Below are positions 1-9,621 of a DNA stretch of 64,000 nt, one piece after another (position 1 is the stretch's first letter; each line of letters opens with the position of its first letter). Both the position numbers and the translations under genes were made by a program. The stretch comes from Comamonadaceae bacterium (GTDB lineage Bacteria > Pseudomonadota > Gammaproteobacteria > Burkholderiales > Burkholderiaceae_C). The stretch is from assembly GCA_947455465.1 (NCBI GenBank), contig CANGNS010000008.1, positions 62,001 to 126,000 on the forward strand, read 5' to 3'. The notes beneath the pieces are model-generated. The model saw nothing but the letters and a program-made list of their open reading frames with translations, did not search any database and was not told the origin of the DNA.

Positions 1-200
1 CCCTGGTGCCGGCCATCATTGAGGAGCTAAAAAAGCAGGGTGGCGAAGGCATCATCGTGTTTGTGGGAGGCGTGATTCCGCGCCAGGACTACGACTTTTT
101 GTACGCGGCAGGGGTCAAAGGCATTTACGGCCCCGGCACCCCCATCCCCGTCAGCGCCCGCGATGTGCTGGACCAGATCAGCAAGTCTTTGCAGGCCTGA
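1..200 (+). CDS. mcm: Methylmalonyl-CoA mutase, C-terminal B12-binding domain end (5' truncated by window)
   Basis: Protein end ...PAIIEELKKQGGEGIIVFVGGVIPRQDYDFLYAAGVKGIYGPGTPIPVSARDVLDQI matches the C-terminus of MCM B12-binding domains; followed by meaB/pcc genes. Confidence 0.93.
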   Translation, partial: LVPAIIEELKKQGGEGIIVFVGGVIPRQDYDFLYAAGVKGIYGPGTPIPVSARDVLDQISKSLQA

Positions 201-217
201 AGTTCTTTCGTTATACT
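189..217 (+). promoter_or_regulatory. Putative sigma70 promoter of the TA module: -35 TTGCAG (189-194), 17-bp spacer, -10 TATACT (212-217)
   Basis: Hexamers read by eye; correct spacing; 30 bp upstream of the antitoxin ATG. Confidence 0.5.
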
Positions 218-228
218 GTAATACCGTA
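213..228 (+). repeat. Tandem direct repeat ATACTGTA-ATACCGTA overlapping the -10; candidate RHH antitoxin operator
   Basis: Two adjacent 8-mers ATACYGTA directly upstream of a ribbon-helix-helix gene. Confidence 0.45.
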
Positions 229-246
229 TTTCAAAAGGAGTGGATC

Positions 247-561
247 ATGGCCGTTTCTGTGCGTATGGACCCTTTGCTGGAAAAGCAGCTAGAGCAAGCT
301 GCCAAACGCCAGGGCATTACCAAATCGCAATTCATCATCGACGCGGTGGAGCGTTCTCTGGGCCGCAAAAACCCCTATGAGCTGATGCTGGCTTTGAAGG
401 CCGAAGAAGAGCAGCGCGCTTATGGCCCCAACGCCAACCCAGCAGAAGCCGCGGTAGCCCAGGCTTTCGAGGGCTATGAGCAGCCCTATGACACCGAAGC
501 ATCGCGCGCGCAGCTGGTGGCCAAATTGCAAGATAAACATGGCATTCGCAGCGATCGTTGA
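247..561 (+). CDS. Ribbon-helix-helix (CopG-like) antitoxin, VapB-type
   Basis: MAVSVRMDPLLEKQLEQAAKRQGITKSQFIIDAVERSL RHH fold signature; overlaps a downstream PIN gene. Confidence 0.8.
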   Translation: MAVSVRMDPLLEKQLEQAAKRQGITKSQFIIDAVERSLGRKNPYELMLALKAEEEQRAYGPNANPAEAAVAQAFEGYEQPYDTEASRAQLVAKLQDKHGIRSDR

Positions 562-961
562 CGCCAGCGCCATGGTGGCCTTGTTTGGTCGCGACCAGCC
601 CAGCGCTGCGCATTACAACCAGTTGTTTGCGCGGGCCGCACAGGAGCAGTGGTCGCTGACCAGTACCTGGCCTTGCATCACCGAAGCTAGCTACTTACTG
701 GGCTTGCCGCAGCGCTATGCGTTTATGCGCTGGGTAGCGGCTGATGGCGTATCCATCTTCCCTTTTGACCAGAGCACCCTAGAAGGCATGGCCGAATTGA
801 TGCGCCGCTATACCGAATCTCCGCGCAGCGAGATGGATTTTGGCGATGCGTCCTTGGTGTATTTGGCCTCGGATACGGGGGTGAACCGCATCATGACCTT
901 GGACGTACGCGATTTCTCGCGCTATCGCTTGGCCGATGGCCGGGCTTTTGAGATTCTTTGA
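539..961 (+). CDS. PIN-domain ribonuclease toxin, VapC-like
   Basis: [47 protein letters not shown]-domain acidic motifs; 23-nt overlap with antitoxin. Confidence 0.82.
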   Translation: MAFAAIVDASAMVALFGRDQPSAAHYNQLFARAAQEQWSLTSTWPCITEASYLLGLPQRYAFMRWVAADGVSIFPFDQSTLEGMAELMRRYTESPRSEMDFGDASLVYLASDTGVNRIMTLDVRDFSRYRLADGRAFEIL

Positions 962-1992
962 TGGCGCTTGGCAAGTCCCCTACCGTGAACGAACTGCGCA
1001 GTGACACGCCCGCAGTGCAGCGCCGCGCCATGGCCAAAGCCATTACGCTGCTGGAGTCCACGCGCGCTGACCATCGGGGGCAGGCCGATGTTTTGCTCAC
1101 GGAATTGTTGCCCTACACCGGCCAATCCATACGCATAGGGATTAGCGGCGTGCCGGGCGTGGGCAAATCAACATTTATCGAAGGCCTGGGTTTGCATTTG
1201 ATTGCCCAAGGCCACCGCGTGGCGGTGTTGGCGGTGGACCCGTCGAGCAGCGTGTCGGGCGGCTCTATCTTGGGCGACAAGACGCGTATGGAGCAGTTGT
1301 CGGTGCATCCGCAGGCCTTTATCCGCCCCAGCCCGGCCAGCGGCACCTTGGGTGGCGTGGCCGAAAAAACCCGCGAATGCATGTTGGTTTGCGAAGCGGC
1401 AGGCTATGACGTGGTGCTGGTCGAAACCGTGGGTGTAGGCCAATCCGAAACCGCGGTCAGCGGCATGACCGATATGTTTTGTCTTTTGCAACTACCCAAT
1501 GCCGGTGACGATTTGCAAGCCATCAAAAAAGGGGTGATGGAGTTGGCCGATCTGGTCGTCATCAACAAAGCAGATATCGACCCGGATGCCGCCACGCGCG
1601 CGCAAGCGCAGATCACGAGCGCTTTGCGTTTATTAGGTTTGCACGGCAACCCAGACCGTCTGGGCTGGAGCCCGCAAGTAGTGCCTATCAGCGCTTTGCA
1701 GGGCACCGGTATTAGCGAGTTTTGGGAGGCTGTAAGCGCCTTTCGCACCTTGCAAGCCGACAGCGGTCGCTTTGCCACGCGGCGCCAAAGTCAGGCGCTG
1801 GCGTGGATGTGGGAGCGTATTGATGCGGGCCTGAAACAAAGCTTCAAAACCCAGTCGGCAATTGGTGCTTTGCTACCCGAGCTCAGCGCCCAAGTAGCCG
1901 CGGGTTCGCTGGCGGCATCGACCGCCGCACGACAACTTTTACACTCCTACGGCAATAGCCTTAGGGCATCGATTACCAGCACGGAGAAGTAA
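961..1992 (+). CDS. meaB: Methylmalonyl Co-A mutase-associated GTPase MeaB
   Basis: [19 protein letters not shown]-loop, [33 protein letters not shown] operon context. Confidence 0.95.
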   Translation: MALGKSPTVNELRSDTPAVQRRAMAKAITLLESTRADHRGQADVLLTELLPYTGQSIRIGISGVPGVGKSTFIEGLGLHLIAQGHRVAVLAVDPSSSVSGGSILGDKTRMEQLSVHPQAFIRPSPASGTLGGVAEKTRECMLVCEAAGYDVVLVETVGVGQSETAVSGMTDMFCLLQLPNAGDDLQAIKKGVMELADLVVINKADIDPDAATRAQAQITSALRLLGLHGNPDRLGWSPQVVPISALQGTGISEFWEAVSAFRTLQADSGRFATRRQSQALAWMWERIDAGLKQSFKTQSAIGALLPELSAQVAAGSLAASTAARQLLHSYGNSLRASITSTEK

Positions 1993-1994
1993 GC

Positions 1995-3527
1995 ATGCAA
2001 GACATCTTGGAGCAACTAGAAGCCAAGCGCGCCGCAGCGCGCATGGGTGGCGGCGAAAAGCGCATTGGCGCGCAGCACGGCAAAGGAAAACTCACAGCGC
2101 GCGAGCGCCTTGAAGTGCTGCTGGACGAAGGCACGTTTGAAGAATGGGACATGTTTGTTGAGCACCGCTGCACCGACTTTGGCATGCAGGACAACAAAAT
2201 TCCCGGCGACGGCGTGGTCACTGGCTACGGCATGATCAATGGCCGCTTGGTGTTTGTGTTCAGCCAAGACTTCACGGTGTTTGGCGGCGCTTTGAGTGAA
2301 TCGCACGCTGAGAAGATTTGCAAAATCATGGACCAGGCCATGAAAGTGGGCGCACCAGTAATCGGCCTGAACGACTCGGGTGGCGCGCGCATCCAAGAAG
2401 GCGTGTCCTCGCTAGGCGGCTATGCCGATGTGTTCCAGCGCAATGTCATGGCCAGCGGCGTGATTCCGCAAATCAGCATGATCATGGGGCCGTCCGCCGG
2501 TGGCGCGGTGTATTCACCGGCCATGACGGATTTCATCTTCATGGTCAAAGACAGCTCGTATATGTTTGTCACCGGCCCTGAAGTCGTGAAGACGGTGACG
2601 CACGAAGAAGTCAGCGCCGAGGAGTTGGGCGGTGCGATTACCCACACCACCAAAAGTGGCGTGGCCGATTTGGCGTTTGACAACGACGTAGAAGCGCTCT
2701 TAATGCTGCGCCGCCTCTACAACTATTTGCCTTTGTCCAACCGCGAAAAAGCCCCGGTGCGCCCCAGCGGCGACCCGGCGCATCGTATGGACATCAGCCT
2801 CAACACCCTCGTGCCGGAAAACCCCAACAAAGCCTATGACATGAAGGAGCTGATCGTCAAAACCGTGGACGATGGCGACTTCTTTGAAATTCAACCCGAG
2901 TACGCCAAAAACATCTTGATCGGCTTCGCGCGCATGGACGGGCAGACCGTGGGCATCGTGGCCAATCAGCCCTTGGTGCTGGCTGGTTGCCTGGACATCA
3001 AGAGCAGTATCAAAGCCGCGCGCTTTGTGCGTTTTTGCGATGCTTTCAACATCCCGGTCATCACTTTTGTAGATGTGCCCGGCTTTATGCCTGGCACCAG
3101 CCAAGAGTACGGCGGCATCATCAAGCATGGTGCTAAGTTGCTCTATGCCTATGCCGAATGCACGGTGCCCAAAATCACCGTCATTACGCGCAAAGCGTAT
3201 GGCGGTGCGTATGACGTGATGGCCTCTAAACATTTGCGCGGCGATGTCAACTTCGCCTGGCCCAATGCCGAGATTGCGGTGATGGGCGCCAAGGGCGCGG
3301 TGGAAATTATTTTCCGCGAGGACAAGGGCGATCCGGAAAAGCTGGCGGCCAAGGAAGCCGAATACAAAGCGCGTTTTGCCAACCCGTTTGTCGCCGGTGC
3401 CCGTGGGTTTATCGACGATGTCATCCTGCCCGCCGAAACGCGCAAGCGCATTTGCCGCTCGCTGGTGATGCTCAAAGACAAAAAACTGGAAAACCCGTGG
3501 CGCAAGCACGGCAATATTCCACTCTAA
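1995..3527 (+). CDS. pccB: Propionyl-CoA carboxylase beta subunit (acyl-CoA carboxyltransferase)
   Basis: 510 aa; [51 protein letters not shown] carboxyltransferase motifs. Confidence 0.95.
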   Translation: MQDILEQLEAKRAAARMGGGEKRIGAQHGKGKLTARERLEVLLDEGTFEEWDMFVEHRCTDFGMQDNKIPGDGVVTGYGMINGRLVFVFSQDFTVFGGALSESHAEKICKIMDQAMKVGAPVIGLNDSGGARIQEGVSSLGGYADVFQRNVMASGVIPQISMIMGPSAGGAVYSPAMTDFIFMVKDSSYMFVTGPEVVKTVTHEEVSAEELGGAITHTTKSGVADLAFDNDVEALLMLRRLYNYLPLSNREKAPVRPSGDPAHRMDISLNTLVPENPNKAYDMKELIVKTVDDGDFFEIQPEYAKNILIGFARMDGQTVGIVANQPLVLAGCLDIKSSIKAARFVRFCDAFNIPVITFVDVPGFMPGTSQEYGGIIKHGAKLLYAYAECTVPKITVITRKAYGGAYDVMASKHLRGDVNFAWPNAEIAVMGAKGAVEIIFREDKGDPEKLAAKEAEYKARFANPFVAGARGFIDDVILPAETRKRICRSLVMLKDKKLENPWRKHGNIPL

Positions 3528-3546
3528 GCCGGTAAGGAAATAAAAA

Positions 3547-5595
3547 ATGTTTACCAAAATTCTGATTGCCAACCGGGGCGAAATTGCCTGCCGCGTTATC
3601 ACCACCGCCCGCAAAATGGGCATTGCCACCGTGGCCGTGTGTTCGGATGCGGACAAAGAGGCGCGCCACGTAGCCCTGGCCGATGAAGCCGTGTGCATCG
3701 GGCCGGCGCCCAGCCGCGAAAGCTATTTGCTGGCTGACGTGATCATCGCTGCCGCCAAGTCCACCGGCGCACAGGCCATTCACCCTGGCTACGGCTTTTT
3801 GAGCGAGAACGCCGAATTTTCCAAGCGCTGCGAGGAAGAGGGCATTGCCTTCATTGGCCCCAAGCACTATTCGATTGCTGCCATGGGCGACAAGATCGAG
3901 TCCAAAAAACTGGCCGGCAAAGCAGGCGTGAACTGTATTCCTGGCGTGAACGACGCCATCGAGGCGCCCGAAAAGGCAGTGGAGGTTGCCAAAGGCATTG
4001 GCTACCCGGTGATGATCAAGGCCAGCGCGGGCGGCGGCGGCAAGGGCTTGCGTGTGGCCTACAACGACAAAGAGGCCTTCGAGGGCTTTAGCAGCTGCCG
4101 CAACGAAGCGCGCAACAGCTTTGGCGATGACCGCGTGTTCATCGAAAAATTCGTGGAAGAGCCCCGCCACATCGAAATCCAGCTCATTGGCGATGCCCAT
4201 GGCAATGTGCTCTATCTCAACGAACGCGAATGCTCTATTCAGCGCCGCCACCAAAAAGTGATTGAAGAGGCGCCATCGCCCTTTATCTCTGACGCTACCC
4301 GCAAAGCCATGGGCGAGCAGGCCGTGGCTTTGGCCAAGGCGGTGAGTTACCAAAGCGCAGGCACGGTGGAATTTGTGGTCGGCAAAGACCAGAGCTTTTA
4401 CTTTCTGGAAATGAACACCCGCTTGCAAGTGGAGCATCCGGTCACCGAGGCCATTACCGGCCTCGATTTGGTCGAGTTGATGATTCGCGTGGCCGCTGGC
4501 GAAAAGCTGCCGCTCACGCAAGCGCAGGTGCAGCGCAAGGGCTGGGCTATCGAGTGCCGCATCAACGCCGAAGACCCTTTCCGCAACTTTTTGCCTTCCA
4601 CCGGCCGCCTGGTGCGCTTTGCGCCGCCGGCGCAAAGCATGTTTCAGGGCAACACGACCGAGTTACTGGGCGTGCGCGTCGACACCGGCGTGCGCGACGG
4701 CGGCGAGATCCCGATGTACTACGACTCCATGATTGCCAAGCTGATCGTGCACGGCAGCGACCGCATGGATGCGATCGCCAAGATGCGCGAAGCGCTCAAT
4801 GGCTTTGTGATCCGGGGTGTCTCGAGCAATATTCCTTTCCAATCAGCGCTGCTGGCGCATCCCAAGTTTGTGGCAGGTGACTTCAACACCGGTTTTATCG
4901 CTGAAAACTATGCCCACGGTTTCAAGGCTGAAGACGTGCCGCACAGCGATCCGCATTTTCTGACAGCATTGGCCGCGTTTGTGCGCCGCAAGTCGCGCGA
5001 GCGCACTGCTGCGCTTAGCGGGCAGTTGCCCGGCTACGCTGTCGAGGCGGGCAAAGACTATGTGGTCATCGCGCTGTCAGACACAGGCACACATGCTTAT
5101 ACGCAGGTGCATGTGGACGAGTTTGTCGGCGAGACCGGCTCAGCGCGGGTGCAGGTGGACGGTACGACCTACGAAATCCGTAGCCAGTCCCGGCTCAATG
5201 ACATTGCGATTACCGGCACGGTTAATGGCAAAGCCTTTACCGCGCAAATCGAGCGCGGCACGCCCAAGAACCCGCTGGCGCTGCGGGTGCAGCACAACGG
5301 CACGCGCATTGACGCGCTGGTGGTCTCGCCGCGCATGGCGGCTTTGCACCGCCTGATGCCCTTCAAGTCACCGCCAGACATGAGCCGCTTTGTGCTCTCG
5401 CCCATGCCTGGTTTGCTGGCGCAGGTGGTAGTCGTTCCCGGCCAAAAAGTGCAAGCGGGCGAGCGCGTGGCGGTGATCGAGGCGATGAAGATGGAAAACG
5501 TGCTTTTTGCCCAGGCCGACGGCGTCGTCAGCAAAGTGCTTGCAGCGCAGGGCGAAAGCCTGTCGGTGGACCAGCCGATTGTGGAGTTTGCATGA
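3547..5595 (+). CDS. pccA: Acetyl/propionyl-CoA carboxylase alpha subunit (biotin carboxylase + BCCP)
   Basis: 682 aa; [14 protein letters not shown] start, [11 protein letters not shown], biotinylation motif EAMKMEN near C-terminus. Confidence 0.95.
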   Translation: MFTKILIANRGEIACRVITTARKMGIATVAVCSDADKEARHVALADEAVCIGPAPSRESYLLADVIIAAAKSTGAQAIHPGYGFLSENAEFSKRCEEEGIAFIGPKHYSIAAMGDKIESKKLAGKAGVNCIPGVNDAIEAPEKAVEVAKGIGYPVMIKASAGGGGKGLRVAYNDKEAFEGFSSCRNEARNSFGDDRVFIEKFVEEPRHIEIQLIGDAHGNVLYLNERECSIQRRHQKVIEEAPSPFISDATRKAMGEQAVALAKAVSYQSAGTVEFVVGKDQSFYFLEMNTRLQVEHPVTEAITGLDLVELMIRVAAGEKLPLTQAQVQRKGWAIECRINAEDPFRNFLPSTGRLVRFAPPAQSMFQGNTTELLGVRVDTGVRDGGEIPMYYDSMIAKLIVHGSDRMDAIAKMREALNGFVIRGVSSNIPFQSALLAHPKFVAGDFNTGFIAENYAHGFKAEDVPHSDPHFLTALAAFVRRKSRERTAALSGQLPGYAVEAGKDYVVIALSDTGTHAYTQVHVDEFVGETGSARVQVDGTTYEIRSQSRLNDIAITGTVNGKAFTAQIERGTPKNPLALRVQHNGTRIDALVVSPRMAALHRLMPFKSPPDMSRFVLSPMPGLLAQVVVVPGQKVQAGERVAVIEAMKMENVLFAQADGVVSKVLAAQGESLSVDQPIVEFA

Positions 5596-6080
5596 GTGCC
5601 CGGCCTTTTAAAGTACTGGGTATCCAGCAAATCGCCATCGGCGCTCCCGACAAGCAGCGCCTCAAAACGCTGTGGGTGGACATGCTGGGTTTAGAGGTCA
5701 CTGGAACCTTCCAAAGCGAACGCGAAAACGTCGATGAAGATATTTGCGCCATCGGCAGCGGCCCCTACAAGGTGGAAGTGGACTTGATGCAGCCCATAGA
5801 CCCGGACAAAAAGCCTGCCGTGCACACCACGCCGCTCAACCACGTGGGCCTGTGGATTGATGATTTGCCGGCCGCCGTGCAGTGGTTGAGCGCCCAGGGC
5901 GTGCGCTTTGCGCCCGGTGGGATCCGCGCGGGCGCAGCCGGTTTTGATATTTGTTTTTTGCACCCCAAAGGCAATGACGAATTCCCGATTTCGGGCGAGG
6001 GGGTGTTGATTGAATTGGTTCAAGCGCCGCCTGAGGTGGTCAGCGCATTTGGCCGCTTGGCGCAAGGCGCCAGCGCCTAA
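5592..6080 (+). CDS. mce: Methylmalonyl-CoA epimerase / VOC (glyoxalase) family protein
   Basis: [33 protein letters not shown]...[17 protein letters not shown] fold; overlaps pccA stop. Confidence 0.85.
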   Translation: MSARPFKVLGIQQIAIGAPDKQRLKTLWVDMLGLEVTGTFQSERENVDEDICAIGSGPYKVEVDLMQPIDPDKKPAVHTTPLNHVGLWIDDLPAAVQWLSAQGVRFAPGGIRAGAAGFDICFLHPKGNDEFPISGEGVLIELVQAPPEVVSAFGRLAQGASA

Positions 6081-6084
6081 TTCG

Positions 6085-6777
6085 CTAGCGCTTGCGCTCG
6101 CGAGCGCGGGCCATGGCCGCCTCGATAAAAGCTTTTTTGCGGGCCAACGCTTCGCTGTCGCTGATGCGTGAATAGGCCGCCAGGTCAGCCAGTTTGGCCT
6201 GCGCTTGGCGGGCCTTAGCCTCTTTTTTGGCGTTGTGCATGGCGATCCGACGGCTTTGGGCGGTTGCGTAGCGCTGGCGGGCCAGGTCGGCTTGCGCGGC
6301 AGACCAGGCATCCCATCCGGTGGGTGCCGCTTTCCCGTTGCTTGCGGGGCTGGCGGGCTCCAGCACGATGCAGTCGACCGGGCACACCGGCAGGCACAAC
6401 TCGCAGCCGGTGCAAAAGGCCTCGACCACGCCGTGCATGCGTTTGTTGGTGCCGAAAATCGCATCCGTGGGGCAAGCCTCGATGCACAAGGTGCAACCGA
6501 TGCACCAGTCTTCATCAATAAAGGCCAGGCTGCGCGGTCCCTCTAGGCCGAAGTCGGGGTTCAAAGGCGCCACCGGCGCGCCGGTGATCGCGGCCAAGCG
6601 CGCTATACCTTGTGCGCCGCCGGGCGGGCATTGGTTGATGGGGGCTTCTTCGCTGGCTATAGCCTGGGCGTAAGCGGCGCAATCGGGGTAACCGCAGCGC
6701 GTGCACTGGGTTTGGGGTAGCGCATCAAGGATGCGCGCAGCCAACGCGTCGGTGGGCGTCGACTGCGCTGGCGCCAT
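6085..6777 (-). CDS. rnfB: RnfB-like ferredoxin (electron transport complex subunit B-like, no N-terminal membrane anchor)
   Basis: [17 protein letters not shown] (Fe-S domain) plus two 4Fe-4S motifs [12 protein letters not shown] and [12 protein letters not shown]. Confidence 0.85.
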   Translation of the reverse strand: MAPAQSTPTDALAARILDALPQTQCTRCGYPDCAAYAQAIASEEAPINQCPPGGAQGIARLAAITGAPVAPLNPDFGLEGPRSLAFIDEDWCIGCTLCIEACPTDAIFGTNKRMHGVVEAFCTGCELCLPVCPVDCIVLEPASPASNGKAAPTGWDAWSAAQADLARQRYATAQSRRIAMHNAKKEAKARQAQAKLADLAAYSRISDSEALARKKAFIEAAMARARERKR

Positions 6778-6784
6778 GGCCGGT

Positions 6785-8140
6785 TTAGACGCCGCGCTTG
6801 GCCTTGGCCGCCGCTTTTTTCGCTGGCGCTTTGGCGGCAGGCGTGGCACGGGCCACCGTGGTTTTCATGGCGCCTGCGGGCTGGTAGCTGGCGATAAAGG
6901 CCTTGACTTCCGGGTACACCGTCTCGCGCCAGCGCCGGCCCGAGAAAATGCCGTAGTGGCCCGCACCCATGGCTTCAAAATGGCGCTTATGCGCGTTGGA
7001 AACGCCGGTGCAGATCTCGTGCACAGCGCGCGTTTGGCCCGAGCCGGAGATGTCGTCCAGCTCGCCTTCGACTGACAGCAGGCCCGTGGTTTTGATCGCT
7101 GCGGGGCGCACGCGCTCCACAACGCCGTCGGGCGAGGTAACGTCCCAGGTACCATTGACCAGACTGAAGTCTTGGAAAACGACTTTGATGGTATCCAGGT
7201 AGTAGTCGGCGTCCATGTCCAGCACGGCGTTGTACTCGTCGTAGAACTTGCGGTGGGCCTCGGTGCTGACGTCATCGCCTTTGATGAGGTCTTTGAAATA
7301 GTCGTAATGGCTCTTGGCGTGGTGGTCTGGGTTCATGGCCACAAAGCCCGAATGCTGCAAAAAGCCGGGGTAGACGCGGCGTCCGGCGCCCGGGAATTTG
7401 GCGGGCACTTTGTAAATCACGTTGTTTTCGAACCAGCTGTAGCTCTTGTTCATCGCCAGGTTGTTGACTGCCGTGGGCGATTTGCGGGCGTCAATCGGGC
7501 CGCCCATCATGGTCATGGACAGCGGTGTTTTTTCGCCGCGACCGGCCATCAATGAGACGGCGGCCAGCACCGGCACCGTGGGCTGGCACACGCTCATGAC
7601 GTGGCAATTGCCGTACCGACCCTGCACATGGCGTATGCATTCCTGCACGTAGTTGACGTAGTCGTCCAGCGTGAAATGGCCCTCCGACAGCGGCACCAGG
7701 CGGGCGTTCACCCAGTCAGTGATGTAGACCTTGTGGTCTTTGAGCATGGTTTTGACGGTGTCACGCAGCAGTGTGGCGTAGTGGCCCGAGAGCGGCGCGA
7801 CGATCAGCACCACCGGCTGGTCTTTGATGGCGACCAGGGTGTCCGTGTCGTCCGTCAGGCGCTTAAAGCGCAGAAGATTGCAAAACGGACGGCTCCACTC
7901 GGTGCGCTCGTGGATCGCGACCTCGACGCCGTTGACCTCGACCGAGCGCAGGCCAAATTCGGGCTTTTCGTAGTCCTTGGCCAGGCGGTGCATGAGCTCA
8001 TAGCTGGCGGCCATGCGCTGGGAAAACGGGCTTTGGGCCAGGGGCGAGACCGGGTTGGAGAGCGATTTGGCCGCGAAATTGGCCAAATCGGAAAAAGGCT
8101 CCATCAATGCGCGCTGGGTCTCGTAAAGCTCGTAAAGCAT
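6785..8140 (-). CDS. phaZ: Intracellular polyhydroxyalkanoate (PHB) depolymerase
   Basis: 451 aa; [16 protein letters not shown]..., [16 protein letters not shown] active-site region typical of intracellular PhaZ. Confidence 0.92.
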   Translation of the reverse strand: MLYELYETQRALMEPFSDLANFAAKSLSNPVSPLAQSPFSQRMAASYELMHRLAKDYEKPEFGLRSVEVNGVEVAIHERTEWSRPFCNLLRFKRLTDDTDTLVAIKDQPVVLIVAPLSGHYATLLRDTVKTMLKDHKVYITDWVNARLVPLSEGHFTLDDYVNYVQECIRHVQGRYGNCHVMSVCQPTVPVLAAVSLMAGRGEKTPLSMTMMGGPIDARKSPTAVNNLAMNKSYSWFENNVIYKVPAKFPGAGRRVYPGFLQHSGFVAMNPDHHAKSHYDYFKDLIKGDDVSTEAHRKFYDEYNAVLDMDADYYLDTIKVVFQDFSLVNGTWDVTSPDGVVERVRPAAIKTTGLLSVEGELDDISGSGQTRAVHEICTGVSNAHKRHFEAMGAGHYGIFSGRRWRETVYPEVKAFIASYQPAGAMKTTVARATPAAKAPAKKAAAKAKRGV

Positions 8141-8159
8141 GCCGCTGTCCTTTAGAAAA

Positions 8160-8172
8160 TGTTGCAGTGCAA
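8160..8172 (+). promoter_or_regulatory. Candidate PhaR/PhbF-type operator TGTTGCAGTGCAA
   Basis: Fits the TG[N]TGC[N]3GCAA motif I recall for PhbF of Herbaspirillum; contains palindrome TTGCA-N-TGCAA; 20 bp upstream of the phaZ start. Confidence 0.55.
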
Positions 8173-8206
8173 TATAACAGCAATCGCGCTGTCAGAGCCT
8201 TACATT

Positions 8207-8252
8207 GTGTAAACCATGCGACGGTTCTGCCAGCGCACCGTCCGGTTTACAC
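8207..8252. repeat. 46-bp nested inverted repeat at the 3' end of the aminotransferase gene
   Basis: Outer arms GTGTAAACC (8207-8215)/GGTTTACAC (8244-8252); inner arms GACGGT (8220-8225)/ACCGTC (8237-8242). Confidence 0.7.
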
Positions 8253-9443
8253 CACCTTGGCGATGGACGCGCAGACGTAGGCCAGGTTTTTGCTGTTGAG
8301 CGCGGCCACGCACATGCGTCCGGTGTCGGTGCCGTAGACGCCAAATTCGTTGCGCAGGCGCACCATTTGGTCCTTGCTCAGGCCCGAGTAGCTGAACATG
8401 CCGATTTGACTGGTGATAAAGCCCATATCGCGCTGCACGCCGGCCGCCTTCAGGCCCTCGACCAGCTGTTGGCGCATGGTTTTGATGCGCTCGCGCATGC
8501 CGGCCAGCTCTTCTTCCCATTGGGCGCGCAGGCTCGGATCGTTCAGGACGGCGGCCACCACCGCGCCGCCGTGGATGGGCGGGTTGGAGTAGTTGGTGCG
8601 GATGACGATCTTGAGCTGGCTGAGCACCCTTGCGCATTCCTCTTTGTCGGCGCAGACCACGCTCAAGGCGCCTACGCGCTCGCCGTACAGGCTAAAGCTC
8701 TTGGAAAACGAGGTGGACACAAAGAAATTCAGGCCGGCGGCCACAAACTTGGCAATCACCGCGCCGTCTTGGGCGATGCCGTGGCCAAAGCCTTGGTAGG
8801 CCATGTCCAAAAAGGCGGTCAGGCCGCGCGCCTGGATAACCGCGACCACTTGGTCCCACTGGGCGGGGGTCAGGTCGTAGCCGGTAGGGTTGTGGCAGCA
8901 GGCGTGCAGCACGACCACGGTGCCTGCGGCAGCGGCTTGCAGCGAGGCCAGCATGCCGGCAAAGTTCACCGCGTGCGCCTGGCTGTCGTAATACGCATAG
9001 GTGCCGACCTCAAAGCCGGCGTGGCTGAACAAGGCGCGGTGGTTTTCCCAGCTGGGATCCGAAATCAGCACTTTGGCGGCGGGGCTGAGGTGGCGCAGAA
9101 AGTCGGCGCCGATTTTCAGACCGCCGGTGCCACCCACGGCCTGCACCGTTGCCACACGGCCGGACTGGACGGGCTCAGAGTCGGCACCAAAGACCAGACT
9201 TTTGACGGCGCTGTCATAGGCGGCAATGCCGTCAATCGGCAAGTAGCCGCGTGCGCTGGGCTTGTCCATCATGGTTTTTTCGGCGGCCTGTACGCAGTGC
9301 AGCAAGGGCAATTTGCCCTGGTCGTCGAAATAAACGCCGACGCCGAGGTTGACTTTGTTCGGGTTGGGATCGGCGTTGAATTGTTCGTTCAGGCCCAAAA
9401 TCGGGTCGCGGGGGGCCATTTCGACGGCGGAGAAAAGAGACAT
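8247..9443 (-). CDS. tyrB: Aromatic/aspartate aminotransferase, class I
   Basis: MSLFSAVEMAPRDPILGLNEQFNADPNPNKVNLGVGVY, HACCHNPTGYDLT, STSFSKSFSLYGERVG PLP lysine motif. Confidence 0.92.
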   Translation of the reverse strand: MSLFSAVEMAPRDPILGLNEQFNADPNPNKVNLGVGVYFDDQGKLPLLHCVQAAEKTMMDKPSARGYLPIDGIAAYDSAVKSLVFGADSEPVQSGRVATVQAVGGTGGLKIGADFLRHLSPAAKVLISDPSWENHRALFSHAGFEVGTYAYYDSQAHAVNFAGMLASLQAAAAGTVVVLHACCHNPTGYDLTPAQWDQVVAVIQARGLTAFLDMAYQGFGHGIAQDGAVIAKFVAAGLNFFVSTSFSKSFSLYGERVGALSVVCADKEECARVLSQLKIVIRTNYSNPPIHGGAVVAAVLNDPSLRAQWEEELAGMRERIKTMRQQLVEGLKAAGVQRDMGFITSQIGMFSYSGLSKDQMVRLRNEFGVYGTDTGRMCVAALNSKNLAYVCASIAKVV

Positions 9444-9621
9444 GAAGGCGTCCTGGATCAGGTTGGGAAATAGGGCGCAGCGCTGTCGCAGCGCTTGCCA
9501 AGGGCGAAAGCCGCGCATTTTAGCGGGGCACCTGCCCCTTGCCTGACCGCAGCAGGCCTCAGGAGGGGGGCGCTCGCAGGGACTGCGATAAGCTATCGGA
9601 TTGTCCGCACGCCCCCCACCT

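Noticed and set aside
3472-4635. 387-aa minus-strand ORF opposite pccA
   Set aside because: Shadow ORF from GC-rich codon bias; no recognisable family, antisense to a well-supported carboxylase
8205-9473. 422-aa plus-strand ORF opposite tyrB
   Set aside because: Antisense shadow ORF, His/Gly/Ala/Val-rich composition typical of reverse-frame translation
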